Shown piece after piece: positions 23,272 to 34,669 of a stretch of 64,000 bases of DNA (the first letter of the stretch is position 1; the number at the start of each line of letters is the position of its first letter). The position numbers were made by a program, and so were the translations under genes. Location: contig CM061236.1 in the NCBI GenBank assembly GCA_030848705.1, positions 140,896,574-140,960,573 of the forward strand, in the 5' to 3' direction. The notes beneath the pieces are model-generated. The model had not been told where the DNA came from. It searched no databases and saw only the letters and a program-made list of their open reading frames with translations. This DNA is from Heracleum sosnowskyi (lineage: Eukaryota > Streptophyta > Magnoliopsida > Apiales > Apiaceae).

Positions 23272-23340
23272 AACCAATATCCTAAGGCCAATGTTGTTCT
23301 TGAAAAGTCTTTGGATGATGCTGCTAAAACAAGTGATATT

Positions 23341-23440
23341 GCTGCTGAAAACACCTCTATTCCTCTTGCTGATGACACCTCTATTTCTCTAGGGCGCGTC
23401 ACCCTAGAAATAGAGGTGTTTTCAACAGCAATATCACTTG
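23341..23440. repeat. Centre of the giant palindrome
   Basis: CACCTCTATTTCT (23377 region) faces AGAAATAGAGGTG (23406 region) across an 18-nt spacer containing AGGGCGCGTCACCCT. The two arms continue outward as inverted copies. The left side has an extra partial duplication of about 24 nt (a second ACACCTCTATT at 23351-23361). The near-absence of a spacer marks the join between the two halves. Confidence 0.85.
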
Positions 23441-24476
23441 TTTTAGCAGCATCATCCAAAGGCTTTTCAAGAACAACATTGGCCTTAGGAGATTGGTTTC
23501 CCTGATCCTTAGCATCTTGTTCAACATCAGGAGGTGCATCCTCAAAGGACACGTCCTCATCTCCTTCAAGTGGTCCAGCTTCAATTCTAAGTTTGATCCG
23601 TTTGGCTTTGATGGTCGCAGCTTCATCAATTTTGATTTTTTTTCAATCCATGCAACTTTATCCTCACCAAACTTGGAGAAGTCATACCCAGGATCAACTG
23701 CCAAGAAGCCAAAAACATATATTCTCCCTGAAATAGAAGACGTGCACTCGGTAGAATATAAGACATACTCCCAAATCCCTGAAGAAAAAGTAGAAGCTTG
23801 TGGACGCGCCCTATCATCAGGGCGCGCCCTCAGACATACAATGTTGATAAGTGTTCTCTGCAACTGTTCCTTGAAAGAGAGATGTCCTTCCAAAATGTTT
23901 TCCATTGGTTAAATGAAATAAGAAGGCATGGCAGCTCCTTTAAGGCGCACCCTCTGAAGAATGAGATACTGTCGCCATCGTTTGATATGTTTTTTCCAAA
24001 TATGCCTTGACAAGAGACAATGTGAAGAATGTACATATAACAAAATTAGTAGGAAGGGTGAGCCTTGACCTCATCAGCGTACTTGTCTGTGAAGATAAAC
24101 AAGCAGTTTGAGTAGAGTTACGGAGCGGTTGCTGAAGAAATTGCCTTTGTGTTAGCAATTGTGTTTCTGGTGGAAAGATCACCTCCATTGTCAAGATGCG
24201 TCCTCCCTGCCTCCGAGATTTTCTCAACTTCTTCATCTTTGTTTTGCTGGGATAGCTCCTCCTTCTTAACTTCAATAGCTCCAACCTTTGACACTTTGAA
24301 TTCAACTTATTCGACCTCGGAAGACTCATGTGGATTATTTGACAAATTCTCATAAGGATTTTTATTACTTGAAGATCGGTAATCGAGCTTTTGTTATGGT
24401 CGCGCCTCCCTCTCAGGGCACGCCCTCCAATATTGATGCACTCAGCCGAATCTCTATTGTGCATTTTTATGCCCAA
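23399..24476 (-). pseudogene. Antisense ORF region of the right half, function unknown
   Basis: Inverted copy of 22420-23395. The frame at 23399-23905 reads LSFKEQLQRTLINIVCL, SGIWEYVLYSTECTSS and DPGYDFSKFGEDKVAWIEK, then shifts frame relative to the left copy after WIEK. The piece at 23940-24476 corresponds to 22296-22832. Each arm has lesions that the other lacks, so they have diverged independently since the join. The function is unknown. Confidence 0.55.
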
Positions 24477-24599
24477 ATATGATCATGGCCTCTAAACAGA
24501 CCCATTACGAGAATTGATGAAAATATTGGGCTCACGATTAGTGGTCCAGAAATATTGTGCAGCTCTCCTACCGCTATATTGACAAAGAGTCGGGAAGAA

Positions 24600-25230
24600 G
24601 GAGAGGACTCCTCTCATCAAATTAGCAAGGAGTCAGACGAGAGGAGAGGACTCATCCACTCATATTAATAAAGAGGACTCAACCCCTCATATCAGCAGAG
24701 AGGACTTCTCCACCTCATATCAGCAGAGAGAACTTCTCCATCTCATATCAGCAGAGAGGACTACTCCCATCATATCAGCATAGAGGACTCATCCCCTTAT
24801 ATCAGCAGAGAGGACTCATCCACCTCATATCAGCAGAGAGGACTCCTCGTCCTCATATCAGCAGAGATGACTCCTCCCCTCATATCAACAGAGTGGACTC
24901 ATCTCCTCATATCAGCAGAGAGGACTCCTCCACTTATATTAATATAGAGGACTCCTCCCATCGTATTCGTATAAAGGCCTTCTCCCATCATATTAGTAAG
25001 AAGCCATGCAAGAAGAGAAGACTCCTCTCCTCATATTAAAAAGGAGGACCAGGCGACAAGAGATGACTCATCTCCTCATATTAAAAAGGAGGAATAGGCG
25101 ACAGGAGAGGACTCTTCTCCTATACTAAAAAAGAGAAAGACTTATGTGACAGGAGAGGACTCATCTACTCATACTAAAAAGTAGACAGACAAAAGGAGAG
25201 AACTCCTCTACTCCTCTCATCATATCAACA
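24600..25230. repeat. Minisatellite, right arm
   Basis: Inverted counterpart of the left array, with units such as CATATCAGCAGAGAGGACTC. Unit number and spacing differ from the left arm, so the arrays have changed independently. Confidence 0.9.
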
Positions 25231-26118
25231 AGAGGCCTTCTCTCATGATAGTTTAAGAAGACTTGAATATACATGTGGGAACATAAGCTCACATATTAGC
25301 TGGAGAGAAAATATTATTGTGATAACTTCTGACTACAAGGCCCTACGAGGTCGCTTCACAAGGTCCCTACGGGACTGGATTGCGCTTTGAAGGACCCTTC
25401 GAGGGCATCACTTACATATTCTTAAAATCATATCACATGAAGACATCTTTACAAGACATCTCATAATATCAAGGTAAGAATGCCCATGGCCATACCCTTA
25501 AGGGACGCATGAGTGTGTCATTATTGGAATTTTTGAAAGAGGATGCGCCCAAAAGAGAACTATTCTGGAATGAGAGAGAAGAAAGATTATAAGGAAGGGC
25601 AAATGAAGATATTAGGTGGAACACATGGCAGCCATCGGATGGAATAGTATGACTGATTAGACCACCGTACAAGTATATATATACAAGGGTTTATCTATAT
25701 TTTCACAAGTTACTCCATTTTTTGAATCTTAAGATAAATGAAGGAATCCGTACCCCTTAATGATAGAAGACGACGCGCCCTCTCGATAAATAAATATTTT
25801 ACTTGAGGACGCGCCTTGAGAGAGGTTTACATATGTGCACAATATCTCTTGTTTCTTACGCCAATTTAGCTCACGTAAGCTTAGAGGTGCCGTGTGCAGG
25901 TAGTATCCCTTTTCTAAACATTAGAATTATCAAAAATATATGATGGTAGAATTAAAGGACACGCCATCTGGGAGGATGCGCCCTCTTTATATCATCAAAG
26001 AAGGAAGAAGCTCGAGGACACTTCTTGAATAAGAAAAGGTTATAAAGAGATTTTGGAACTTTGAAGATTGAGAATTCCATGCTTCATCTCTGATTTCACA
26101 TGGAATTGAGGGGGTATT

Positions 26119-27221
26119 TGTTATAGAAAAAATTTGGTATCGGGTTTTTAGGATAAATTCGGATCAAGTAATAATCAATTGGGGATATCCAGGATGCAAT
26201 TAGGGATTGAATTGGTACAAGGGAAGCTCGGGGCTAGTCCTCATAGGGGAGAGGGTGTGGACTTACAACTTTACATGAATGGATGACTTGACAGAGAATA
26301 ACAGCTAGATTGACATGGGATTAACATATGGAAGACTTAGGGCTTGCCCTCATAGGGATAAGGGCGCGCTCCTTTAGGACGTACACCCCTTGAGGGCGCG
26401 CCCTCTTGGTTTGAAGTAGCTACTTGGTAGTGAAGGACGGCTCCCTTGGCTTGATACTGGCAAGATATTGAAGACTTCTTCTTTAGGATGAGCCTTAAGG
26501 GAGAGATGTTCGTTATTGAAGGCCTCCAGGGGTTTGCCTGATAATTCAAGAATTCCCTCCTAGGATGTGCTCTAGGAGGGGGATGTCCGTGGTTGAAGGC
26601 CTCCAGGGTTATGCCTGATGACTGAAGGCCTCCTCCTGTATTCAATGGGTGCGTCCTCATTGGGAATGTGGGGTGAACCTTGGTGTGTGCTTTGGAATCT
26701 CTGTTCTTGTACTCAATGGGCGCGTCTTTATTGAGGAACTTTGGAGTAATCCTGCACTTTGCAACCAAACGCTTGGGATCACTTGTCCTGCAATCTGGTG
26801 GGCTCCTAAGTTGGGTCGATGCCGTATCTGTGAAGTCCCTAGACTGTAGTTGAGTCTTGGGCCTTTGTGACTAGGCCTCATCGTTGGATATATTCCTAAA
26901 GCGAGTCGAAGACCAATTCCAGAAGATGGATCAGGTATATTAGTGGGCCTCGAAAATCAAAAACCAGCCCATATAGATTACTTGCTCCCCAAGAACTACG
27001 TAGGGCTTGATCCCCTATAAATACGACGGGGTACGTAGGCACATTGTAGGGGGTTAAAAGCGAAGAGCTCAGCGAGCCACCACCAAGAAAACCCTTACAA
27101 TCTCAGCCCCCAATTCATCACAATCATCACCACACTCTAACGACTTTCCGGCGAAGAACCACCGTCATAAATCTTGATTCCGGCGACAAATCTCGAACTT
27201 TGTTAATACCAAATTCCTCCA
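26119..27221 (+). repeat. Right LTR (3' LTR of plus-oriented half)
   Basis: It starts TGTTATAGAAAAAATTTGG after the purine tract GAATTGAGGGGGTATT and ends CCAAATTCCTCCA at 27221. The TATA box CTATAAATAC is at about 27015-27024. Length is 1103 bp against 1168 bp on the left; much of the difference is a deletion of about 50 bp near 26260. No primer-binding site follows 27221, so this is a 3' LTR end and not a 5' LTR. Confidence 0.8.
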
Positions 27222-28708
27222 GACTACTGAAACAGAATGGTTTCATGTTCCTTACTGCTAATGTTGATTGTTAATCCTGATCAGTCTGCGGAGAACGTAA
27301 TTGCAATTTTCCATCCCCGTCTTCTGATCAGCGGGTCCTGTACGTAAAGAAGCATCTTCCGGGATTAAGTTGCAAACATATGGAGACTAGTGTTTCCCTG
27401 TTGTGTCATTTGTAATTTGTACAAGAGATTCCCATCATCCACCAGGCTCGAAATGGGGGAGTTATTTTTCTTCATAACTTATCAATATTTTTGACTAAAA
27501 ATTCATCGAAAAATAAAACATTAGATTTTTTTCAACGGTCAAAATTAAACCTACCCGTTGTGGAAAACGAGTATTCACTCTACTTGGCAAAGAAAAAAGA
27601 GGAGTAATTCCTAAACAAGCTAGGAGCTCCGAAGTTAAAAGTTGCGACGACTAATGCCTGGGCAGCATGGTGCATGCAATTTAACGTTCAGATGCTGATG
27701 CGAGTGAATCCCTGCTGATACAGGCCTAGATGGCTGCATTTCAAATTTCAAATATGTTAGCCGTTACAGTATCAGCATAACCACTACTTTACTTGCTAAT
27801 TGAGAAACCATTGTTTAACTGAAACTAATAGCTTACGAGATCTGATATCGATCTTGTGTGTACGACAGAGATCTGTATATGTATATTAAAATAGATCGAC
27901 AGAGGGTGAATCGGTAGATTGATGCATATACAAAGACAGGGTTAGTGTGAATGTCCACATAAGGTGGAGCTGCAGCTCTTATTAGATGCAAAGTGTCTGC
28001 TATTGAGTTTACAGCAGTTTTAGTTTTAAATTGTTGATCTTCCTTTCTAATCTCATGTAAAACTGTTTAAGATGCATGTAATTGTTTGTTAATTGAGGTG
28101 TGTCCCGACAGGGAAGAGTATGACAGAGAGAATTAGGTGATTAAATTTACATGTGAGCCTCATGCAAGTACAACCATTCGACTTGAGCTCTGCAACAATT
28201 CTTGACAATCTTTCGCTCAAAATACAACTAGCTAGGTGTAGTTCCGATTGACTTTGTAAAATAATTTAAATTATTTATATTAGTCTCGACTATCTCGAAA
28301 TTTATTTTTATGTTCTTTTTTAGTTTTATACATTTAGGTCTCGAGTATTTTAATAAAATCTTGGTTCCACCACCGTAGAATACATCCATTGAAGTTAAGC
28401 TCACGGCAGTAAGATAACACCGATCGATAACACTGATTTCCAATTCGTCTCCTTTCAAACGAGTCGGGAAACAAGATACAATAGAGCTATATTCTCATAG
28501 CCCACAGAGCTTGTAACATAACTCTGAAATATAATGAAGCATTCAACTGGTCTTCCGAAGATCAATCCAATCTTCCAGCTGAAGCACATTCCTCTTCTGT
28601 CTACGGAACATCTTAAGTGTCATTTATCTATTGAAATTTTGGATTTAGGCTTTACAAAGCGATTTCTTTAATTTGTATTGAAAATCCAGATATACATAAG
28701 TAAAATAG
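27222..28708. other. Intergenic DNA, no gene seen
   Basis: No convincing coding region. A 12-base match to 5S rRNA near 27630 is not supported by the rest of the gene. The region separates the palindrome from the Stowaway MITE and PIN gene. Confidence 0.5.
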
Positions 28709-28710
28709 TA

Positions 28711-28971
28711 CTCCCTCCGTCCCATTCATTTCTTTACATTTTTCATTTTGGGATGTCCCATCCAATTCTTTACATTCCAAAACTTTTCCAAAATAGTAAA
28801 TTTTTATAATATAAAAATTAACCACTTTCACTACTTTCCTCCATTTTATAACTTAAATATTAATGGGTGCCACCACTTTACTCATTTTTCTTACTTTTTT
28901 AATTATTTTACTTATTTTCCTTAACCTTCGTACCCAAACCAAATGTAAACAATTGACCGAGATGGATGGAG
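28711..28971. mobile_element. Stowaway-like MITE
   Basis: The 261-bp element begins CTCCCTCCGTCCCATTC and the reverse complement of its end begins CTCCATCCATCTCGGTC. Inverted similarity continues inward (TTTACAT on both sides). TA dinucleotides flank both ends (28709-28710 and 28972-28973), as expected for Tc1/mariner-derived Stowaway elements. It has no coding capacity. The following 28974-29545 is 3' flank of the PIN gene with no other feature seen. Confidence 0.9.
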
Positions 28972-29545
28972 TAACTGATAACTTACAAGTTAATGGATCT
29001 TCGTATCTACTAGCTAGGGATTCGAAGTTAATTATATAAATTCAGCTTGTACTTGAGAACTAGTTAATCAGTTGACTTGCATTTCTTTTGCTTAGAAATC
29101 ACATTTTTGAGCGACTACCAGACTTAAAAGTACGAAAATTAATAGGAATCTTCGTACAAATTACAAACTTCGTATCTTTTGCATGCATTCTTTGCCGCGT
29201 AGCCTGATTCTAAGATCTAGATCTGCCACTCTGAGAAACTAAGACAGGAACTCGCAAGTTTCAAAATTAAAGGATCGAAAAGGGATCGATAAACAGCCAG
29301 ACGAAAGAAGTAAAATAATGCAAATAGCAGACGGTATCAGTAGTATATTCCTCGACAATTACACGCATAGAGTACGTGGGTGACTAGTTAGCATGTAGTT
29401 TTCTAAGTCCTTGTTGCACTGAATCTAATGCACCCATGTAATCTTCCTATATTCAATCGATTGCATCCTTTTGATATCCAGGAGTCTTCCTCGAGTTTTC
29501 CCTTTGCATATTCTATCCGTCTCCTTTGATTTTTTTCCCTTGCGA

Positions 29546-32291
29546 TTACACTCCAAGAAGTACGTAGTATAATATTGTTATTGGCAGTGCAATCAGCATT
29601 CCGAATATTACTCTGCATTTATGAACATGCAACATCCATTAGATATACAAGTGTAAGAGTAAGACTACGTGGACTTTCTCCGTATACTACTGAGAGACTT
29701 GTGCACTTGGTACGACGACAATGCATTAGATTTTTCTCTATGATAATTTCCTAGCTGACATATAGTTATATTTAGACAACTACTAGTTTTCCTTGTTGAT
29801 TTTTGGAGTGAAAACTTAGTTAATTCCGATGCTTGTGATTGGTGATGATCTTAATTGTTACTCGTAACTACAGCACGGGCCAAGACTGAACAGTTCTACA
29901 TTTATGAGGGAAAAAATGAAAGACTGGAAACGTACGCAGTGCTAAGTATGTCAGCATGGACGTTGTACTCTTTTGCAAACACGAAGGGAACGATTCCTTG
30001 GGGAAGAGCAGCCTGTAAGTATGTCAGCAACAAGTTGTTGATTATTTATTTATATTTGATTCGCAAGGGAAATCTGTATTAGCAATGCTAAGTTGTCACC
30101 TGCACAATTGCGACGTGTAAAAGAACACCTCGGAGGCCTATAGCAATGGAAGTTGCTGCAATCACAGCTGGACCTGTTAAGAACCTCACTGCCATTGAAA
30201 ACGTTGCAACAGATTTTCCGCATGCTATAATCTTTGGTTGCAGGGCCATAAATAATCCTGTACGTCAAATAGAAGTAAGAGATATGGTTTAATCATATAT
30301 AAGGATGATTGAATAGTTTATCTTTGATTTCGATTATTATGTTGTGAAAGAGATAAAAGTTGATACCTAGACTGAACATGGCCATTCCGAGACCTGCATC
30401 TGATAATAAAGATATGGATCCACTCACGATGGTAGGCATTTTGATATCCCATCTGTTTATGATTGAGTTTCAGCAATTTATTTAGTACGATACTAAAATA
30501 GCAAGAAATTACGACAACCGTGATGATAATCATCGAAGAACCTCTGCTTGGAATGAACATTTGTATATGCATGCACACAGTATCCAGCATCATGTACTGA
30601 AATAGTTGTATGTTTGTTCAATGTGAGTGTGTGAGAGTGAGAGGGGTAAAAAGATGGACCTATATGAAACGAGAGACCAAATGAGGCCTAAAAGGCTGGA
30701 ATATGTGTTGGGATTCCGGATGAGTTTTCTCCAAACCATAATAAGAATAAGCCTTGTCATCACACTTGCAGGTGGCATCTGGTGATTTTTCTGTCCTTCC
30801 ATCCCTACCTTCTTCTGGCCTGCATTATATGGTGAACTACTCTTAGTTCCAAATTTCGATGCCGTTCCATCCTCCATCTGAACCTCCCTCTGTTCTCCAC
30901 TCATTTTTCCAGCAGAACTTGCATTCTCTATTTGATCTTGCATGGCATTGGCTGAAGACAAAATAATAGTAAGTAAAGACAAAATTAAGACTAGACATGG
31001 TAGATAACTTGTATTAGTATGCACTACAGATATAGTTAGTATGGTGCGTACCTCTAGAAGCATCAATTTCTTGTTGAAGAACAGCTTTTGATGAATCAAC
31101 AACTCCAAAATCAGTAGCAGCAGCTCTGTTCACAGCATTCCTTAGATTGCCTTCAGATGCAGGAGATGCACTTGAGCTCCAAACAAACATATGAAGCTCT
31201 TTGTTAGGCGTATTACTAGTCGCTCCGCTAGTTTCCTTCTTCTTATTTTGTGCAGAACCCGAAAACATTGGATTCGGAGGTGGATAAGATCCTAAACTTC
31301 CATGATTAAACAATTCGCCACTCATACTCCTTCCTCCAGCTCTCTTGTTCTTATTATTATTAATACTATTCCCCATCTTCAACATATCCTCTTCAAAATT
31401 CGATAGTCTTGGCGTTGGACCTTTCGAGGATTGTAATGCATAAACATCACCTCCTCCTCCGTAACTATTTGTATATCCATGTTTAGGACTCGCAGCTTTA
31501 CTTGCAAACATGGCATAAAAATCGTTTTGGTTAAAGCTCGAGGCTCTTGGTGTAAGCTCACGAGAAGACTGAACAGAGTAGATCTCCACGCCAGTTAAAT
31601 TCGAAGCTCGCGGAGTCATTGCATGCGATTTGTTGTACGAAATCACGGATCTTGATGAACAATTAGACCTTCTTACCACCACGTGCAATTTCCCATCATC
31701 TCCGATCTCCGCATTAGTTTCCAATGGCTCACGTCCATTTAACGACACAACATCCGATTCAACATGAAAAGAAGTGATGGAGGCAGCTGTTTCAGGAAAC
31801 TGTTCAGAAATAAGGAGTTTTGCACCTCTATATTCAAACATGAAGAGCATTAGAGTATACCAAATCACACTTTGTAAAACCACAATTTGAACCATTAAAT
31901 TTCCTGAGAAGTCTCCATACATAGCTTTTAAAAGAGGGATTCCCATGACAAGAGTGTTTGGGAGAGTGGATAGAGAGAAGAGAGTGATCATCCATTCTAT
32001 GCTGCCATTTTTACTAAAAAATTGCCACAAAAAGAGAGCTACAAGAATGACAACCTTTTGTAAACAATCAGCAGCAATGAAATGATAGTTCATGGCATAA
32101 GGGTCGTTGGAGGAAATGAAATGAAAAGAAAGTAACGGAACTGCAAAAACAGCAACGAAGCGATTGATACCAGAGCACTGGTCAGGAGTAAAGATTTTCC
32201 ACCAACGGACAGAGCCATAGGCCAGAAACATGGCCACATATAGAGGTACAATGGCTGCAAGAACATCGTAAATATCTTTGCCGGTGATCAT
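29546..32291 (-). CDS. PIN: PIN-type auxin efflux carrier (canonical long loop)
   Basis: Six exons join in frame: 32291-31052, 30951-30660, 30452-30367, 30257-30100, 30012-29936 and 29612-29546. They total 1920 nt, or 639 residues, normal for long PINs. It exports auxin across the plasma membrane. The N-terminal transmembrane block (to about residue 155) starts MITGKDIYDVLAAIVPLYVA, and the C-terminal block runs from about 485 to the end, ending FGMLIALPITILYYVLLGV. The long cytosolic loop between them carries three TPRxS sites at about residues 226, 247 and 293, known targets of PINOID-class kinases in this family. It also has KELHMFVWSSSASP near 364 and the NPNTY sorting motif just before the C-terminal block. 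Loop features are shared with both PIN1 and PIN3/4/7, so the exact orthologue is not assigned. No break is seen. Confidence 0.95.
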
Positions 32292-32689
32292 TGCTTACTA
32301 GCCAAAGCGAGGTGGATTCGAATCTGAAAACAAGGATGATTAGATGATTGGTCAAAGCTACAAAGAGAAGAGGTTGAGTAAATGGTGACTATAAGTAAGA
32401 TCTAAACAAGTCGAAAAATGGTTTGTAATCGACAAGGGAGCGCAAGGGAAGGAGGGAACTAACCTCCCATCCCATCCCTGGTGTTAAGGGAGTTTATGCA
32501 CGTGAGGGATGAGTAAGGACTGACCATCTTGTCCAACTCAAGTAGATTTACTATTGGCTTAGTGTCTGTTATATAGTTTTCAGTTCAAGTATAAACTCAT
32601 TTAGTTTACATGTGGAATTATTCTTCAATTCATCTTAGTAGTCACTTTAAAATATCTTACGCATATAATACGAGTATATATATATAGTA
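32292..32689 (-). other. PIN upstream region
   Basis: No ORF. This is the 5' flank of the minus-strand PIN gene and would hold its leader and promoter. I cannot pick a specific auxin-response element with confidence. Confidence 0.4.
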
Positions 32690-32865
32690 GTTATTACAGA
32701 ATGTATTAACTAGAAACCACGCCTGCAAATTACAAGATCACGGCTGACAGGGCCGGCCCTTAGGTAAGGCCACCAAGACACAGGCTTAGGGGCTCACTTG
32801 GAGGAGGGGCACCACAAATTTAAATAAGTACTATCTATACTATATATACATAGATATTATGGCCA

Positions 32866-34159
32866 GGGCTCTAGAGAGAACCCACTTAAAAAGAGAACCA
32901 GAGAACTTATGTTTTAACCGTTAGATTAAAATTGTATCGACGGCTAAGATTAAGTCAGAACTATAATTGTAATTTACATCCTTTTTCTAACTGAAAACTA
33001 TCGCTTACACACACACATCGCTTACACACACACTAGTTGTATCTATAGATTTTGTGCAAGAACTCGCTGATGAAGTTGAAACTCAGCGACCTGGCCATCA
33101 ACTTTGACACTCTCAATTATTAAATTGTGGGCACGCAAACCAATAATTCCGTCGAGGGGAACAATTACCTGAAGATAGTTATAAATCAAGCACAAAAACT
33201 GAATCTAGTTTAGAATCTCAATTAACATAAAAAATACCATTGAGCACACTAACATACTTAAAAATCAATCTCCTATAGAATCTCCAAAAAAAACATGATA
33301 AATGAGATTAACTATGCTTGTGATAATTAAAAATCAAGCACAAACACTGAACTCTTTCAGAATCTCAAATGAGACTATAAATAAAAATGAATAGGAATAA
33401 AAATAAATACAGTCTCACACAAAAATTGAATCTGTTATAGAATTTTCGGAAACATGAAAAATTAAAATTAATTAGGCCCAAGATAATTAAAGCTCAAGCC
33501 CAAAGAATCTATATTAGAATCTTAGATTACATTTGAGTGCAACATTGAGTAGGTTGAACATACTTATAAATCATGTACACAAAATGAATCTACAATGGAA
33601 TCTTTAGATAAACATGAAAAATGAAATCAACTAGGCTCGAGATAGTTAAAAATCAACCACAAAAAGCGAATCTTTTTCAGAATCACAAATAAACATGAGA
33701 AATAACGAGCACCTACTTATGAATCTTAAACTACGAGCCTGAAACCCTAATATTTTATGGAATCAATAAGATGATAAGAAAACATTGTTGTTAGAGCAAT
33801 TACCTCGATGCTCTAGCATAATTTCTCCGATTTTTGAACGACTCCTCCAATTTCTAGACTGCTCTTCAATGATTCTTGAATAAAATATCGTAATTTTAAC
33901 TTTGTTTTCATGCTGCTAAAGTAGATCTATGTTGGTGATTGCATTATGTTGATCTACAACCAGTATATGTTTCTTGTATGTATTTTGTATCGTTGGATTA
34001 TGTGTTTATTTTATGTATTTAATCAGTGCCTTTATTATTCATCTTATTTACTAGCGTGCCACTGACAAATCTTTTGAATCTTAACTGTTAATACCTTACG
34101 AAATAGATGGTCCAGATATGTTCTCTGGCTCTCTTTTTAAGGGTGTTCTCCCTGGAACC
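32866..34159. mobile_element. Non-autonomous DNA element with ~40-bp inverted ends
   Basis: The left end GGGCTCTAGAGAGAAC... (32866-32906) and the reverse complement of the right end GGTTCCAGGGAGAAC... (34120-34159) align over about 40 bp and share CTTAAAAAGAGA(A/G)CCAGAGAAC. No transposase is present. The superfamily is uncertain because no clear target duplication was found. A degenerate tandem repeat occupies 33173-33690. Confidence 0.7.
33173..33690. repeat. Degenerate ~150-160-bp tandem repeat, four copies
   Basis: Units begin near 33173, 33322, 33484 and 33636. Each starts with TA(A/G)TTA(A/T)AAATCAAGCACAAA or a close variant and continues to AGAATCTCA. The spacing is 149, 162 and 152 bp. 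They lie inside the inverted-repeat element. Confidence 0.75.
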
Positions 34160-34669
34160 TTACTCATTATATTATTATTAAAAAGATTATGTTTTAAAAA
34201 ATATATGAAGTATTTAGGAAAATTTTATACCCAACTTGTCCAATTTAGTTAAAATTTAGTACAATCCACCACTTTTTTTTTAATTATACCAAATAATAAT
34301 TAAACTTGTATTCTCTCCCTCTTCAAGATCCCAAATTCCCAATTTACGTGCTCTTTTCTCTTCTAACAAGAGTTTTTACCATATTGGTGAATTACACGAG
34401 TCAACATGACATGTTCGTCAATTGTTCGCAAACATGTTCATGAGTAACATTTTTCTTAATGAGTCGATACACAAATAAAAAAATAGGCACGATAAAGTTC
34501 GAGTTCAAGTTCAAGTTCAATATATTTATAACGAGTTGATACATGAATAGTTAACGGTTCGGTTCGATTCGGCTCATGCCCTGAAGTACACCTTAATGTC
34601 AATATACATATATGTTATTACAACAGAAAGTACAAACTTATAAAAACCACACGCCCACAAATTATAAGA

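Larger units (their letters stand above)
19460..27221. mobile_element. 7.8-kb palindrome: two Ty3/gypsy 3' halves joined head to head
   Basis: The sequence from 19460 inward is repeated, inverted, from 27221 inward, for about 3.9 kb per arm with almost no spacer; the centre is near 23397. Outer ends are TGGAGGAATTTGGT... and ...ACCAAATTCCTCCA. In each arm, going outward from the centre, one finds an antisense ORF region, a minisatellite, a purine tract, and an LTR of about 1.1 kb starting TGTTATAG and carrying an outward-facing TATA box. Thus each arm is the 3' part of an LTR retrotransposon. An antisense ORF and a tandem-repeat-rich 3' region are known features of the Tat/Ogre lineage of Ty3/gypsy, so I infer that lineage. 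No gag, RT or integrase is visible. Neither 5-bp nor 9-bp target duplications flank the palindrome (left AATGTTAA, right GACTACTG). Confidence 0.85.

Noticed and set aside
19440..27240. Target-site duplication around the giant palindrome
   Set aside because: Flanks AATGTTAA and GACTACTG do not match at 5, 8 or 9 bp.
27620..27680. 5S rRNA-like string (CTCCGAAGTTAA)
   Set aside because: Only about 12 bases match; the rest of the 5S gene and its internal control boxes are absent.
29855..30082. Plus-strand ORF of 75 codons
   Set aside because: It is antisense to exon 5 of the PIN gene, which is supported by splice sites and family sequence.
33173..33690. CRISPR-like array
   Set aside because: The repeats are long, degenerate and in a plant nuclear transposon context; no short exact repeats with unique spacers exist anywhere in the window.
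32748..34590. A hAT element starting CAGGGCCGGCCC and ending near ATGCCCTG
   Set aside because: The inner bases of the two ends do not pair and no 8-bp duplication is present.
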